A program made the position numbers and the translations under genes. 64,000 nt of DNA. It comes from Hartmannibacter diazotrophicus. Lineage in GTDB: Bacteria; Pseudomonadota; Alphaproteobacteria; Rhizobiales; Pleomorphomonadaceae. The notes beneath the pieces were generated by a model. The model ran no database searches and was not told the DNA's origin. It saw only the letters and a list, made by a program, of their open reading frames with translations. The DNA lies in contig NZ_LT960614.1 in the NCBI RefSeq assembly GCF_900231165.1, positions 4,279,501 through 4,343,500 on the forward strand. Direction: 5' to 3'. This document shows, one piece after another, positions 1-8,809 of this stretch; the first letter of the stretch is position 1; every line of letters begins with the position of its first letter.

Positions 1-144
1 CGGCAGCGGCAGCGGCTTCGGTGCCACCGTGCGCCCGGCAAGCGAGACCCTCGCGTCAAGACCCCGACGCTCGGCCAGCAGTCGGCAAAGGCTTGCTGCC
101 TCCTGCGTCCCTCCAAGCACCAGAATGCGCGGCTTCCCAGTCAA
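1..144 (-). CDS. cobK: Precorrin-6A reductase CobK, N-terminal 48 residues only (cut by window edge)
   Basis: The reading frame is open from a TTG at 144 to the left edge. It starts MTGKPRILVLGGTQEA and continues to an SLAGRT segment and a PKPLPLP run, the Rossmann start and glycine-rich loop typical of CobK/CbiJ precorrin-6x reductases. This enzyme reduces precorrin-6A with NADPH in aerobic cobalamin synthesis. The TTG start overlaps the stop of the upstream cupin gene (TTGA), so the two are probably translationally coupled. I see no better in-frame start nearby. The rest of the gene lies outside the window. A B12 locus fits the neighbouring B12-dependent mutase Ecm. Confidence 0.75.
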   Translation of the reverse strand, partial: MTGKPRILVLGGTQEAASLCRLLAERRGLDARVSLAGRTVAPKPLPLP

Positions 145-506
145 GGCAGGCGGATCACGTAGAGCTTGCGGGTCGTCTCGACCACTTCCCAAAGACCCGA
201 GAACCCCGGCCGGATAACGAAGCTGTCGCCGGCTTCCAGCCGATGCGGAGCCTCCGCGCCGTCTTCGTGCAGCAACGAGATGCCGGACTGGATGGAGCAG
301 AATTCCCACTCGTCGTAGGAGACGCGCCAGATCCCGGGCGTTGCCTCCCAGACGCCGGAGAACATCTTGCCGTCCGGGCTCTCCTCCACATTCCAGGTGC
401 GAAAGCGCGGATCGCCCTTGACGATGCGGTCAGGCTCCGGCGCCCCGTCTTCCGGAACGGTGGCGGAGAGGTCGAAGGGCAGGAACTTGGGCGGGACGTC
501 GTCCAT
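141..506 (-). CDS. Cupin_3-type small cupin protein
   Basis: The protein has 121 residues and a single cupin barrel. A region around residues 60-120 holds WRVSYDEWEFCSI, then HRLEAGDSFVIRPGFSG and a C-terminal KLYVIRLP. This matches the Cupin_3 (DUF861) family related to (S)-ureidoglycine aminohydrolase domains and EutQ-like cupins. The family usually binds a metal and a small carboxylate or ureido ligand, but the substrate here is unknown. There is no signal peptide, so it is cytosolic. Its stop overlaps the cobK start by 4 bp, suggesting one transcript. A specific role in cobalamin synthesis is not established. Confidence 0.7.
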   Translation of the reverse strand: MDDVPPKFLPFDLSATVPEDGAPEPDRIVKGDPRFRTWNVEESPDGKMFSGVWEATPGIWRVSYDEWEFCSIQSGISLLHEDGAEAPHRLEAGDSFVIRPGFSGLWEVVETTRKLYVIRLP

Positions 507-632
507 TGGAAAGCCTTGGCTGGTGGTCGTGGAGCCAAGGTAAGGTCACACGGGGAGTTGGTCCAGTCGGGGCCGTTCCCGACGCGAGCTGCCGGACGCA
601 GGACGCCGGCACGGACACCTGCTCCGCCGCCC

Positions 633-848
633 TCAATAATGCGGCGGCGGCGGCTCCGGCGGCGCGGTGGCCGCAAGGCGGCCCTCGGCATGGTGTAGCC
701 GGTCGAACAGCGTCGCCATCGCCTTCTTGAGCTGGTCGATCTCCGACCACTGCGCGGTGATGGTCCGGTTGAGGTCCTCGATCACCTCGTCCTGATGGGC
801 GATCTTCATCTCGAGCGCATCGATGCGCGCGCTGTCACTGTCCGTCAT
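633..848 (-). CDS. slyX: SlyX family protein
   Basis: The product is a 71-residue, highly charged coiled-coil protein. Heptad-like segments (IDALEMKIAHQDEVIEDLN, then WSEIDQLKKAMATLFDRL) are followed by a proline-rich tail ending PPEPPPPHY, as in the SlyX family. The family is widespread in Proteobacteria and its biochemical role is unknown. The codons of the proline-rich tail make a GGC-rich simple repeat visible near 640-665 on the plus strand. It stands alone between the cupin gene and ccr. Confidence 0.85.
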   Translation of the reverse strand: MTDSDSARIDALEMKIAHQDEVIEDLNRTITAQWSEIDQLKKAMATLFDRLHHAEGRLAATAPPEPPPPHY

Positions 849-928
849 GCCGTCACCCTTCCCGCGGTTGCCGGCCTTCCTAACCGATAACCGCGGGAAA
901 AGGCAAAAGGCTCCGATCCCGGGGCCGG

Positions 929-2209
929 TCAGTCGCCGGTGACCTCCAGGACGTCCTCAAGCGACTTGAGGCCGGTCTTCGGGGCGTTGACCAGCACGGC
1001 CATGTTGCCCGGCGCATGCAGGTTCTTCCACATCTTGGTGTGGGCGGCCGGGATCTGGTCCCAGGCGAAGACCTCCGACATGCACGGATCGACCCGGCGG
1101 TTGAGCACGAAGCGGTTGGCCTCGCTCGCCTGCTTGAGGTGGGCGAAGTGCGACCCCTGGATGCGCTTCTGGTGCATCCAGACATAACGGGCGTCGAAGG
1201 TGATGTTGAAGCCGGACGTGCCGGCACAAAAGACCACCATGCCGCCGCGCTTGACGACGAAGGTCGAGACCGGGAAGGTCGCCTCGCCCGGATGCTCGAA
1301 CACCGTATCGACGTTGACGCCCTTGCCTGTGATGTCCCAGATCGCCTTGCCGAACTTGCGCGCTTCGGCGAACCACTTGTCGTATTCGGGGCTGCCGACC
1401 TTCGGCAACTGGCCCCAGCAGTCGAAGTCCTTGCGGTTGATGACGCCCTTGGCCCCAAGGCTCATGACGTAATCACGCTTGGTCTCGTCGGAGATGACGC
1501 CGATGGCGTTGGCGCCCGCTGCCGCGATGATCTGCACCGCGAAGACGCCGAGACCGCCCGAAGCGCCCCACACCAGCACGTTCTGGCCCGGCTTCAGCGT
1601 ATGCGGGGCATGGCCGAAGAGCATGCGGTAGGCGGTGGCCAGCGTCAGCATGTAGGAGGCCGATTCCTCCCAGGACAGATGCTTCGGGCGCGGCAGCAGC
1701 TGCCGGCTCTGCACCCGGCAGAACTGGGCGAAGGAGCCGTCGTTGGTCTCGTAGCCCCAGATGCGCTGCGAGGGCGACAGCATCGGGTCGCCGCCATTGC
1801 ACTCCTCGTCGTCGCCGTCGTCCTGGTTGCAGTGGACGATGACCTCGTCGCCAACCTTCCAGCGCTTCACCTTGGAACCGACGGCCCAGACGATGCCGGA
1901 CGCATCGGAACCGGCGATGTGATAGGGTTGCTTGTGGCCGTCGAAAGGCGAGATCGGCTTGCCGAGCGAGGCCCAGACGCCGTTGTAGTTGACGCCAGCG
2001 GCCATCACGAGCACCAGCACTTCGTCGTTTTCCAGCTGCCAGGTCGGCACGACCTCGAGCTGCATGGCCTCTTCCGGCGGCCCGTGGCGCTCCTTGCGGA
2101 TGCACCAGGCCCACATCTTTTCCGGAACGTGGCCGAGCGGCGGAATTTCGCCGATGTCGTAGAGATCCTTGGTTTCAGACCCCGATTTCAGTTTTGTGGC
2201 AGCGCTCAT
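929..2209 (-). CDS. ccr: Crotonyl-CoA carboxylase/reductase
   Basis: This 426-residue zinc-independent MDR enzyme catalyses reductive carboxylation of crotonyl-CoA with CO2 and NADPH to (2S)-ethylmalonyl-CoA, the key step of the ethylmalonyl-CoA pathway. The N-terminal GroES-like part contains NYNGVWA and HIAGSDASG. The Rossmann part has the NADPH loop VWGASGGLGVFA (about residue 220), followed by the family-typical HFAHLKQASEAN and a late AAHTKMWKN segment. Length and sequence fit Ccr rather than a plain quinone reductase. The start ATG at 2209 is preceded by AGAGAG. The gene is divergent from ecm, the enzyme two steps downstream. I could not map the CO2-pocket residues with certainty. Confidence 0.96.
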   Translation of the reverse strand: MSAATKLKSGSETKDLYDIGEIPPLGHVPEKMWAWCIRKERHGPPEEAMQLEVVPTWQLENDEVLVLVMAAGVNYNGVWASLGKPISPFDGHKQPYHIAGSDASGIVWAVGSKVKRWKVGDEVIVHCNQDDGDDEECNGGDPMLSPSQRIWGYETNDGSFAQFCRVQSRQLLPRPKHLSWEESASYMLTLATAYRMLFGHAPHTLKPGQNVLVWGASGGLGVFAVQIIAAAGANAIGVISDETKRDYVMSLGAKGVINRKDFDCWGQLPKVGSPEYDKWFAEARKFGKAIWDITGKGVNVDTVFEHPGEATFPVSTFVVKRGGMVVFCAGTSGFNITFDARYVWMHQKRIQGSHFAHLKQASEANRFVLNRRVDPCMSEVFAWDQIPAAHTKMWKNLHAPGNMAVLVNAPKTGLKSLEDVLEVTGD

Positions 2210-2680
2210 GGCTTTTTCTCTCTTGAACGGTCGGTCCTGAGATCGGCCGAGGCATGCGATCTCCCTTGTTTCGCATTTTGCTGCAGCGCGGCAGCGGCCT
2301 TCAGCTGACCCGGTTGCCTACACCATGCACAGGTCAATCCGATCTTGCGTATAGGGCAACACGTCGCATGCGCCGAAAGACCAAATCGGCGGATTTCCGC
2401 ACTTTTGTGAGGCAATCCCAAGTCTTGTGCAATTCCATGACACAAGGTGCGTCGAATTGCTGCTGTGCGAAGGAAGGGCTTTTCGAAGGCCTCAAGGCGT
2501 GCCTATAGCTTGAGACAAGAATAAGCTGATGCCGCGCCGGAACGTCTGAAGGTGATCTGCCTGGCAGAGACTTGCCCGGGCAAGAAACGCCGCAAAGTCC
2601 GGCGAAACCAAAGCATTGGCATCGAGCATGACGATGGCCGGCACGGGGAAGGCCAACGCGACAAAGGGACGAGCAAGCCG
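2210..2680. promoter_or_regulatory. Divergent control region between ccr and ecm
   Basis: These 471 bases carry no convincing gene and must hold both promoters. An interrupted inverted repeat, CTTGTG-N11-CACAAG, lies at 2424-2446. Inside it is GCAATTCC-AT-GAC (2429-2441), which recurs as GCAATTCC-TC-GAC at 8716-8728 upstream of mcd. A TATAGC element at about 2502 is a weak -10 candidate for ecm. Open frames that cross this region have codon use unlike a gene. The regulator is not identified in this window. TetR-type CcrR and ScfR-type regulators of this pathway are known elsewhere, but I cannot assign this repeat to either. Confidence 0.4.
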
Positions 2681-4663
2681 ATGAGCGATGTGAAACGCGA
2701 CAAGCCCTGGATCATCCGCACCTATGCCGGTCATTCGACGGCGGCGGCCTCCAACGCGCTCTACCGGTCGAACCTCGCCAAGGGCCAGACCGGCCTGTCC
2801 GTCGCCTTCGACCTACCGACCCAGACCGGCTACGACCCGGACGACGCCCTCTCGCGCGGCGAAGTCGGCAAGGTCGGCGTTCCCGTCTCCCATCTCGGCG
2901 ACATGCGCGCGCTCTTCAACGACATCCCGCTGGAGCGCATGAACACGTCCATGACGATCAACGCGACGGCCGCCTGGCTCCTGTCGCTCTATATCGCCGT
3001 CGCCGACGAGCAGGGCGCCGACCGGGCAGCCCTCAACGGCACGACGCAGAACGACATCATCAAGGAATATCTCTCGCGCGGCACCTACGTCTTCCCGCCC
3101 GCGCCCTCGATGCGGCTCACCACCGACATGATCGCCTGGACCTACCAGAACATGCCGAAGTGGAACCCGATGAACGTCTGCTCCTACCATCTGCAGGAAG
3201 CGGGCGCGACGCCGGTGCAGGAGCTGGCCTTCGCCCTTGCCACCGCCACCTGCGTGCTCGACGGCATGAAGGCCTCCGGCGCGATTCCCGAGGCCGAGTT
3301 CCCGGCCGCTGTCGGCCGCATTTCCTTCTTCGTCAACGCCGGCATGCGCTTCATCACCGAAGTCGCCAAGATGCGGGCCTTCACCGAGCTTTGGGACGAG
3401 ATCCTGGAAGCCCGCTACGGCATCGCGGACCCGAAGATGCGCCGCTTCCGCTACGGCGTGCAGGTGAACTCGCTCGGCCTCACCGAGCCGCAGCCGGAAA
3501 ACAACGTCGCCCGCATCCTGATCGAGATGCTGGCTGTGGTGCTGTCCAAGAACGCGCGTGCCCGCGCCGTTCAGCTTCCGGCCTGGAACGAGGCCCTCGG
3601 CCTGCCTCGTCCGTGGGACCAGCAATGGTCGCTGCGCATGCAGCAGATCATGGCCTTCGAGACCGACCTGCTCGAATACGGCGACATCTTCGACGGCTCG
3701 ACCGTCATGACCGCCAAGGTCGACGCCCTGAAGGACGAGGCCCGCGCCGAGCTTGCCCGCATCGAGGAGATGGGCGGGGCGATCGCGGCCGTCGAAAGCG
3801 GCTACATGAAGCGGGCGCTGGTGGAGAGCAACACCCGCCGCCTTGCCGGCATCGAGGGCGGCGAGCAGATCGTCGTCGGCGTCAACAAATTCGTCGAGAC
3901 CGAGCCGTCGCCGCTGGCCGCCGGTGCCGACGGCGGCATCCTCACCGTGCCGGAGCACGTCGAGCCGGAAGCCATCGAGGCGATCAAGGCCTGGCGCGAA
4001 AGCCGGGACGCCAAGGCCGTCGAAAAGGCGCTGGCGGACCTCAGGTCCGCCGCCATCGAAGGCCGCAACATCATGGAGCCGTCGATCGTCGCCGCCAAGG
4101 CGGGCGTGACCACCGGCGAATGGGGCCGCGCCCTGCGCGAGGTCTTCGGCGAGTTCCGTGCTCCGACCGGCGTCGGCGCCGCCGCATCGGCCTCCGCCGG
4201 CGAGATCGAGGCGGTCCGGGCCTCCGTCGAGGCCGTCTCCGACAAGCTCGGCCGGCGGATCAAGTTCCTCGTCGGCAAGCCGGGCCTCGACGGCCATTCC
4301 AACGGCGCCGAACAGATCGCCGTGCGCGCCCGCGACTGCGGCATGGAAGTCGTCTATGAGGGCATCCGCCTGACCCCGGCCGAAATCGTCAACGCCGCGC
4401 TGGAGGAAGGCGTCCACGTCGTCGGCCTCTCCATCCTCTCTGGCAGCCATCTGCCGCTGGTGCGCGAGGTGATGAAGGGTATGCGTGAGAACGGGCTCGA
4501 CGACGTGCCCGTCGTCGTCGGCGGCATCATCCCGCCGGACGATGCCGAACAGTTGAAGGCGATCGGCGTTGCCGCCGTCTATACGCCGAAGGACTTCCAA
4601 CTCACTGACATCATGGCGGATGTGGTGCGGATCGTCGACCGGATGAGCGCGGCGGCGGCATAG
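2681..4663 (+). CDS. ecm: (2R)-ethylmalonyl-CoA mutase
   Basis: This 660-residue adenosylcobalamin-dependent mutase converts (2R)-ethylmalonyl-CoA to (2S)-methylsuccinyl-CoA. The N-terminal catalytic TIM barrel starts MSDVKRDKPWIIRTYAGHST and contains GLSVAFDLPTQTGYD, a substrate-binding signature of the methylmalonyl-CoA mutase family. The C-terminal B12 domain carries DGHSNG (the DxHxxG cobalamin-ligating motif, about residue 530), SILSGSH and a VGGIIP loop. I chose the ATG at 2681, after AAAGGGACGAG, because the frame upstream of it is not family-like. The pairing with ccr favours Ecm over methylmalonyl-CoA mutase. The cofactor demand fits cobK nearby. Confidence 0.94.
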   Translation: MSDVKRDKPWIIRTYAGHSTAAASNALYRSNLAKGQTGLSVAFDLPTQTGYDPDDALSRGEVGKVGVPVSHLGDMRALFNDIPLERMNTSMTINATAAWLLSLYIAVADEQGADRAALNGTTQNDIIKEYLSRGTYVFPPAPSMRLTTDMIAWTYQNMPKWNPMNVCSYHLQEAGATPVQELAFALATATCVLDGMKASGAIPEAEFPAAVGRISFFVNAGMRFITEVAKMRAFTELWDEILEARYGIADPKMRRFRYGVQVNSLGLTEPQPENNVARILIEMLAVVLSKNARARAVQLPAWNEALGLPRPWDQQWSLRMQQIMAFETDLLEYGDIFDGSTVMTAKVDALKDEARAELARIEEMGGAIAAVESGYMKRALVESNTRRLAGIEGGEQIVVGVNKFVETEPSPLAAGADGGILTVPEHVEPEAIEAIKAWRESRDAKAVEKALADLRSAAIEGRNIMEPSIVAAKAGVTTGEWGRALREVFGEFRAPTGVGAAASASAGEIEAVRASVEAVSDKLGRRIKFLVGKPGLDGHSNGAEQIAVRARDCGMEVVYEGIRLTPAEIVNAALEEGVHVVGLSILSGSHLPLVREVMKGMRENGLDDVPVVVGGIIPPDDAEQLKAIGVAAVYTPKDFQLTDIMADVVRIVDRMSAAAA

Positions 4664-4713
4664 CTGCCGCCCTCGCCGGGCCATTCACAACCCGGCCGAA
4701 CGCGCGTATGACT

Positions 4714-4738
4714 GCGGCCCTCGAAATTCGAAGGCCGC
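4714..4738 (+). promoter_or_regulatory. Hairpin that buries the ribosome-binding site of the downstream exporter
   Basis: GCGGCC at 4714-4719 pairs with GGCCGC at 4733-4738, and TCGA (4721-4724) pairs with TCGA (4728-4731). One C-A mismatch separates the two helices and the loop has three bases. The only Shine-Dalgarno candidate for the ATG at 4742 is AAGG at 4731-4734, which lies in the 3' arm. Folding would therefore hinder ribosome access. Whether this is regulatory is inference. Confidence 0.45.
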
Positions 4739-4741
4739 CTG

Positions 4742-5653
4742 ATGAATACCGCCAGCCAAACGACAACGCCCACCGGAACCGAAGGCGACCGCCTGATCCT
4801 GCGTGTCGCGCCGATGACCTTCGTCGTCCTCTGGTCGACGGGCTTCATCGCGGCGAAATACGCCGCCCCGGTCGCCGGCCCCTTCTCGCTGCTGTTCCTG
4901 CGGATGGCCTTCGTGATCCCGGCGCTCGGGCTGATTGCGCTGGTCTACAGCAAACGCAGGCCTTCCCCGCGCATCGCCCTCCACGCGATGGTTGCCGGTA
5001 TCATGATCCATGCGGCCTATCTCGGCGGCATGTTCTTTGCCATCAAGCATGGACTGCCGGCCGGCTTTGCAGGTCTCGTCGTCGGGCTCCAGCCGATGCT
5101 GACGGCGATTTTCGCTCGTCCCGTGCTGGGTGAGCGTCTGTCGCGCGCGCATCTGATCGGCCTGGCCCTGGGCCTTGTCGGCGCCGCGATGGTCGTCGTG
5201 CCGAAGCTGGACCCGAGCGCTGCGAACAGCGTCACGCCGATGGCGATTCTCATCGCCATCGGGGCCGTCGCGATGGCAGCCCTTGGCACGATCTATCAGA
5301 AGCGTTTCGTCTCCGGCGCCGATCTTCTCTCGTCCACGGTCCTGCAATATGTCGGCGCGACGCTGGCGCTCCTGCCGCTCGCGGCGGCCGAGGGCTTTCA
5401 TTACGTGCCGGGATTGCAGCTTGTCGCGGTCGTCGCCTGGCTCGCCATCGTCCTCTCGATCATCAGCGTGCTGCTGCTCATGCTGATGATCCGCGAGGGA
5501 GCGGTCTCGAAGGTCGCCGCCCTCTTCTACCTCGTGCCGCCGACGACGGCGGCGATGGCATGGGTGCTCTTCGGCGAAGCCCTGACCATCGTCCAGATGG
5601 CCGGCACGGCGCTCGTCGCCCTCGCCGTGGCGCTGGCGACGCGGAAGACGTAA
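4742..5653 (+). CDS. EamA/DMT family transporter
   Basis: This 303-residue integral membrane protein has about ten hydrophobic segments in two repeated halves, the EamA (drug/metabolite transporter) layout. Landmarks are MTFVVLWSTGFIAAKYAAP near residue 25 and the second-half LSIISVLLLMLMIREGAVSKVAALFYLVPPTTA (shortened here to its core idea: RxGA-KVA-LFYLVPP). DMT proteins of this type export amino acids or other metabolites across the inner membrane. The substrate cannot be read from sequence. It lies 78 bp after ecm on the same strand and may be partly cotranscribed. A leader hairpin covers its ribosome-binding site. Confidence 0.88.
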   Translation: MNTASQTTTPTGTEGDRLILRVAPMTFVVLWSTGFIAAKYAAPVAGPFSLLFLRMAFVIPALGLIALVYSKRRPSPRIALHAMVAGIMIHAAYLGGMFFAIKHGLPAGFAGLVVGLQPMLTAIFARPVLGERLSRAHLIGLALGLVGAAMVVVPKLDPSAANSVTPMAILIAIGAVAMAALGTIYQKRFVSGADLLSSTVLQYVGATLALLPLAAAEGFHYVPGLQLVAVVAWLAIVLSIISVLLLMLMIREGAVSKVAALFYLVPPTTAAMAWVLFGEALTIVQMAGTALVALAVALATRKT

Positions 5654-5670
5654 GCCGGCCACGGGCCGGC
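5654..5670. terminator. Hairpin between convergent eamA-type gene and chemoreceptor
   Basis: GCCGGCC (5654-5660) and GGCCGGC (5664-5670) form a perfect 7-bp stem with a 3-base loop directly after the exporter stop codon. There is no clear T-run on either side, so it may be only a weak or Rho-assisted end for the two convergent genes. Confidence 0.35.
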
Positions 5671-5694
5671 CGAACCGTCTCGCGGGGAGGACTG

Positions 5695-7446
5695 TTACAG
5701 CCGCCGTGCCAGCCTCAGACCACCCCAGTGGCGTCCAGCGACGATGATCGGCGCGTCCGTTTCCTTCATCATCACGATGTTGCCGCCACCCATGTCGCGG
5801 GCATAGTTCTGGACGAGGAAGGGCCGCGTGTTGCGGGCCGCGAGCAGCCCCGTGCGGTCGTCGAAGATGCGCTTGTTGCGGCTGTTGGCGGCATTCCAGA
5901 CCGGATCGTCCGGCTTTTGCGGCTGCGAGAACTTCCTGTTGTGGACCGGCAGATAGCCGTTGAGGTCCACCGCCGCACAGAAGGCGACGCTGGTATCGCG
6001 CTCCACCACGCCCTCCTGGATCGGCGGCAACAGGCGTTCGAGAACCTTGAGCGCCCGCGTCTCCACCTGCTGCGGATTGGTCCCCGCGATCGGCGTGTAG
6101 TCGTGGTCGAAGAGGGCTTCGGCGGAGAGATTGCCGGACCGGATTTCCTCTTCGAGCAACGAGGAGATCGTCGCGGCCGCCTGTTGCACGGTCGCGATAT
6201 CCCCGGCGCTGTCAGCCTCAAGACGCTCGACACGAGTCGTCACCGCTTCATAGGCGGCTCCCTCCGTGGCATCGAAGGCCATGTGGGCGCCGAGCGGGCT
6301 GACCGCGACGACACGCACCGGCAGACGCCCGATCCCGTCGAGAACAATCTCGGTCCTCCCGGGCTTCAGGACCGTATCGTCGGTCGCCCGCACGAGGCAG
6401 CCGCCGGATGAAAGGTCGATCGTGGCGACGGGGACTTCGCGTCCGCCGTCCTTCAGCCGTCCGTGGATCTCCACCGGCCAGCGGTCCGCCTTGCGCCGGT
6501 CGCCGCTTTCCGACTGGCGCACGACGGTCAGCATCTTGCGTGTGACATCGGCGAGTGTCTCGTCCATCGAGACGGTCGCGTCTTCCGCCCCCTGGCTGGC
6601 CTCGACCGCCTCGAAGGCGGCCGAACTGATGTCGCGGGCATGGCCGGCGACCTCGGCGGCGAACTGGGCCGTTTCCTCTGCGGCATGGGTGATCTTGGCC
6701 GCCGTCTCCGCCTGGCTCGCCACCGCATCGTTGACGCCGCGAATGACCGGCTGGATGCCGTCGACCGAGGTCACGATCCGGCCGACCGAGCCGATGGCCT
6801 TGTCGGCGCGCTCGCGAAGGTCGGCGATCGTGGCCGCGATCCGGTCGGTGGCATGACGCGTCTCGACGGAGAGCGCCTTGACCTCGCCCGCCACCACGGC
6901 GAACCCACGGCCCGCTTCTCCGGCGCGCGCCGCCTCGATGGTCGCGTTGAGGGCGAGAAGGTTGGTCTGGCCCGCGATCTCGGCAATGAGGCTCACGACC
7001 TCCTCGATGTCGCTGATGGCCTTGGCAAGTTCGTCCATTTCAGCATTGGCGCTGGTGGCCGAAGCCTGGGCATCCTCCAGCATCCGGCTCGACTGGTCGG
7101 CCCGCTCGCGAATGTCGCGGTTGGCCTCGACCAGCGCGACGATGGCGTTGGCGACCTCCGAGGTGCTCGCCTCGGCTTTCTCCGTCTGGGCGGTCAGCGT
7201 GTCGGTTTGATCATGAATGCCCGCGACGATCGTCCGGCTCTTCGCGGTGACCCCGCGCATCGACGCCCCGACGGTGGCAACGCGCTCGGCCATCCGCTTC
7301 AGGTCCATCTCGATCATGTCGACGAGAACGTCGTCGTGCCTCGGAGCCGGATCGGTCGCCGGCGCCATGACCGTCACGGGCACCGGTTCCGGCTCGACGG
7401 CGACCGGCTGCGTGCTGTCCTTGGTCCACCATCCAAACATCTGCAT
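5695..7446 (-). CDS. Soluble methyl-accepting chemotaxis protein with PilZ domain
   Basis: The protein has 583 residues and no membrane segment or signal peptide, so the receptor is cytosolic. A coiled-coil MCP signalling domain fills roughly residues 40-310. Its hairpin tip is at about 157-185 ([20 protein letters not shown], then GFAVVAGEV), the region that contacts CheA and CheW. A PilZ domain follows, with both c-di-GMP-binding motifs: RKADR (RxxxR, about residue 316) and DLSSGG (DxSxxG, about 342). The last 100 residues ([34 protein letters not shown]) form the C-terminal sensor module seen in many alphaproteobacterial MCPs. No che genes are nearby. It probably couples c-di-GMP level to chemotaxis (inference). 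Confidence 0.92.
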   Translation of the reverse strand: MQMFGWWTKDSTQPVAVEPEPVPVTVMAPATDPAPRHDDVLVDMIEMDLKRMAERVATVGASMRGVTAKSRTIVAGIHDQTDTLTAQTEKAEASTSEVANAIVALVEANRDIRERADQSSRMLEDAQASATSANAEMDELAKAISDIEEVVSLIAEIAGQTNLLALNATIEAARAGEAGRGFAVVAGEVKALSVETRHATDRIAATIADLRERADKAIGSVGRIVTSVDGIQPVIRGVNDAVASQAETAAKITHAAEETAQFAAEVAGHARDISSAAFEAVEASQGAEDATVSMDETLADVTRKMLTVVRQSESGDRRKADRWPVEIHGRLKDGGREVPVATIDLSSGGCLVRATDDTVLKPGRTEIVLDGIGRLPVRVVAVSPLGAHMAFDATEGAAYEAVTTRVERLEADSAGDIATVQQAAATISSLLEEEIRSGNLSAEALFDHDYTPIAGTNPQQVETRALKVLERLLPPIQEGVVERDTSVAFCAAVDLNGYLPVHNRKFSQPQKPDDPVWNAANSRNKRIFDDRTGLLAARNTRPFLVQNYARDMGGGNIVMMKETDAPIIVAGRHWGGLRLARRL

Positions 7447-7623
7447 TCTTCCCTCGTTCGCGGGAAGTCTGCCTTTGAATGGTGGACAGAAAGTAAAACC
7501 AAATAAAGGACCTCCTCCCTACCAAAGTCGTAGCGCGGCACGACTTCAAGGCCGCCGAGATCAGCAGTTTTCCCGACAGATCAACCGCGTCATCGGCGAG
7601 CGAAGTTACTGAAATTTCTATGC

Positions 7624-8571
7624 CTATGCCTGCCCCATGGTCAGCATCTCGCGCGTCGCGCGATGTTCGATACGTGCCGCGTTGATGGATGCGCCGAACA
7701 GGAAGATCGCCGCCAGGAGATAGAGGAAAACGAGCGCCGTCATGACGCCCGCAAGGCCGGCATAGGTCGAGGCATAGTTGGCAAAGCGCGCAAGATAGGT
7801 GGCAAAGCCGATGCCGCCGGCGATCCATGCAACGATGGTCACCACGATGCCGGGCAGGATGTCGCCAATGTGCCGCTTGCCCGCCGGAAGCCACAAGTGG
7901 GCAATGACGAGCGCGATGCCGAGCACCCCGGCGGTGATGATGTAGCGCAGGAAGACGCCAAATTTCGACGTCACGAAAGCATAGAGCGACCAGGATGAGA
8001 GGCCGGACTTTTCGGCAAGTCCGGAAAGATCGTGGACGACCTGCTGTTGCTGGACGATGCCCCAGGCCACGGGACCGACGATCACCAGAAGACCGAGCGT
8101 CAGGAAGGCGACCGTTCCGATCAGCACATAGATGATGCTTTCGAGCCGAAGCACGATGAAATTCCGATGCTCCGTCGCGCCATAGGCCCTGTTGAGACCG
8201 AGCCGCATCGCCTCCACGCCATTGGAGGCAAAGTAGATGGCAAGAAGAATGCCGATGGTCAGAAGATCGCCGCGCGGCACCGTCAGCACCGAGTAGACTT
8301 CATGCGTGATCGGACCGGCGACGTTTTGCGGCCAGGTCTCGAACAGCAGCGAGATGCTGGTGCGGGCGACATCGCCGAGATTGAGGTAACTTGCAAAGGC
8401 GGTCAGGAAGATCAGGAAGGGAAACAGCGCCATCAGCGAGGTCATCGCCATGTGGCTGGCAATCGCCCACCCATCCGTTTCGTTGAAGCGATTGATGGCC
8501 CTGTAGAGGGAACGGCCAAGCCCCAGAAGGAAATGGAACACATCGGCGGGACCTGGAACTCGCAAATCCAT
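7624..8571 (-). CDS. YihY/BrkB family membrane protein
   Basis: The product has 315 residues and about six hydrophobic helices. The family signatures are a first helix preceded by RFNETDGWAIASHMAMTS, then FASNGVEAMRLGLNRAYG, and LPAGKRHIGDILPG before the last helices. The YihY/BrkB family was once called ribonuclease BN by mistake. Its members are inner-membrane proteins of uncertain role, some linked to export or stress. The gene is divergent from mcd across 238 bp and lies 177 bp upstream of the chemoreceptor on the same strand. Confidence 0.9.
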   Translation of the reverse strand: MDLRVPGPADVFHFLLGLGRSLYRAINRFNETDGWAIASHMAMTSLMALFPFLIFLTAFASYLNLGDVARTSISLLFETWPQNVAGPITHEVYSVLTVPRGDLLTIGILLAIYFASNGVEAMRLGLNRAYGATEHRNFIVLRLESIIYVLIGTVAFLTLGLLVIVGPVAWGIVQQQQVVHDLSGLAEKSGLSSWSLYAFVTSKFGVFLRYIITAGVLGIALVIAHLWLPAGKRHIGDILPGIVVTIVAWIAGGIGFATYLARFANYASTYAGLAGVMTALVFLYLLAAIFLFGASINAARIEHRATREMLTMGQA

Positions 8572-8693
8572 TACCTCCGGCCTCTCCTTCTTTGGGATGA
8601 AAGCCCGGCATCAAAGCGCGAGCCAGACACTTGAAAACTTGTCCCATTTCGCCGTCACATCAAGATGCAGCGGCCCCCCGTGACGAAAAGCGC

Positions 8694-8728
8694 ATTGCCG
8701 ACTGCCGAAAAAGCGGCAATTCCTCGAC
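8694..8728. promoter_or_regulatory. Inverted repeat and shared motif upstream of mcd
   Basis: ATTGCCG (8694-8700) and CGGCAAT (8714-8720) form a 7-bp interrupted inverted repeat with a 13-base spacer, between the divergent yihY-type gene and mcd. It overlaps GCAATTCC-TC-GAC (8716-8728), which resembles GCAATTCC-AT-GAC in the ccr/ecm region. It is a candidate operator; no binding data are available. Confidence 0.35.
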
Positions 8729-8809
8729 CAACGCACGGGTCCAAGGCCCCGAAATCTGCAACAAGACCTGCAACCGGCAGACATCATAACGGTAGGGAAT
8801 GAATTCGCG

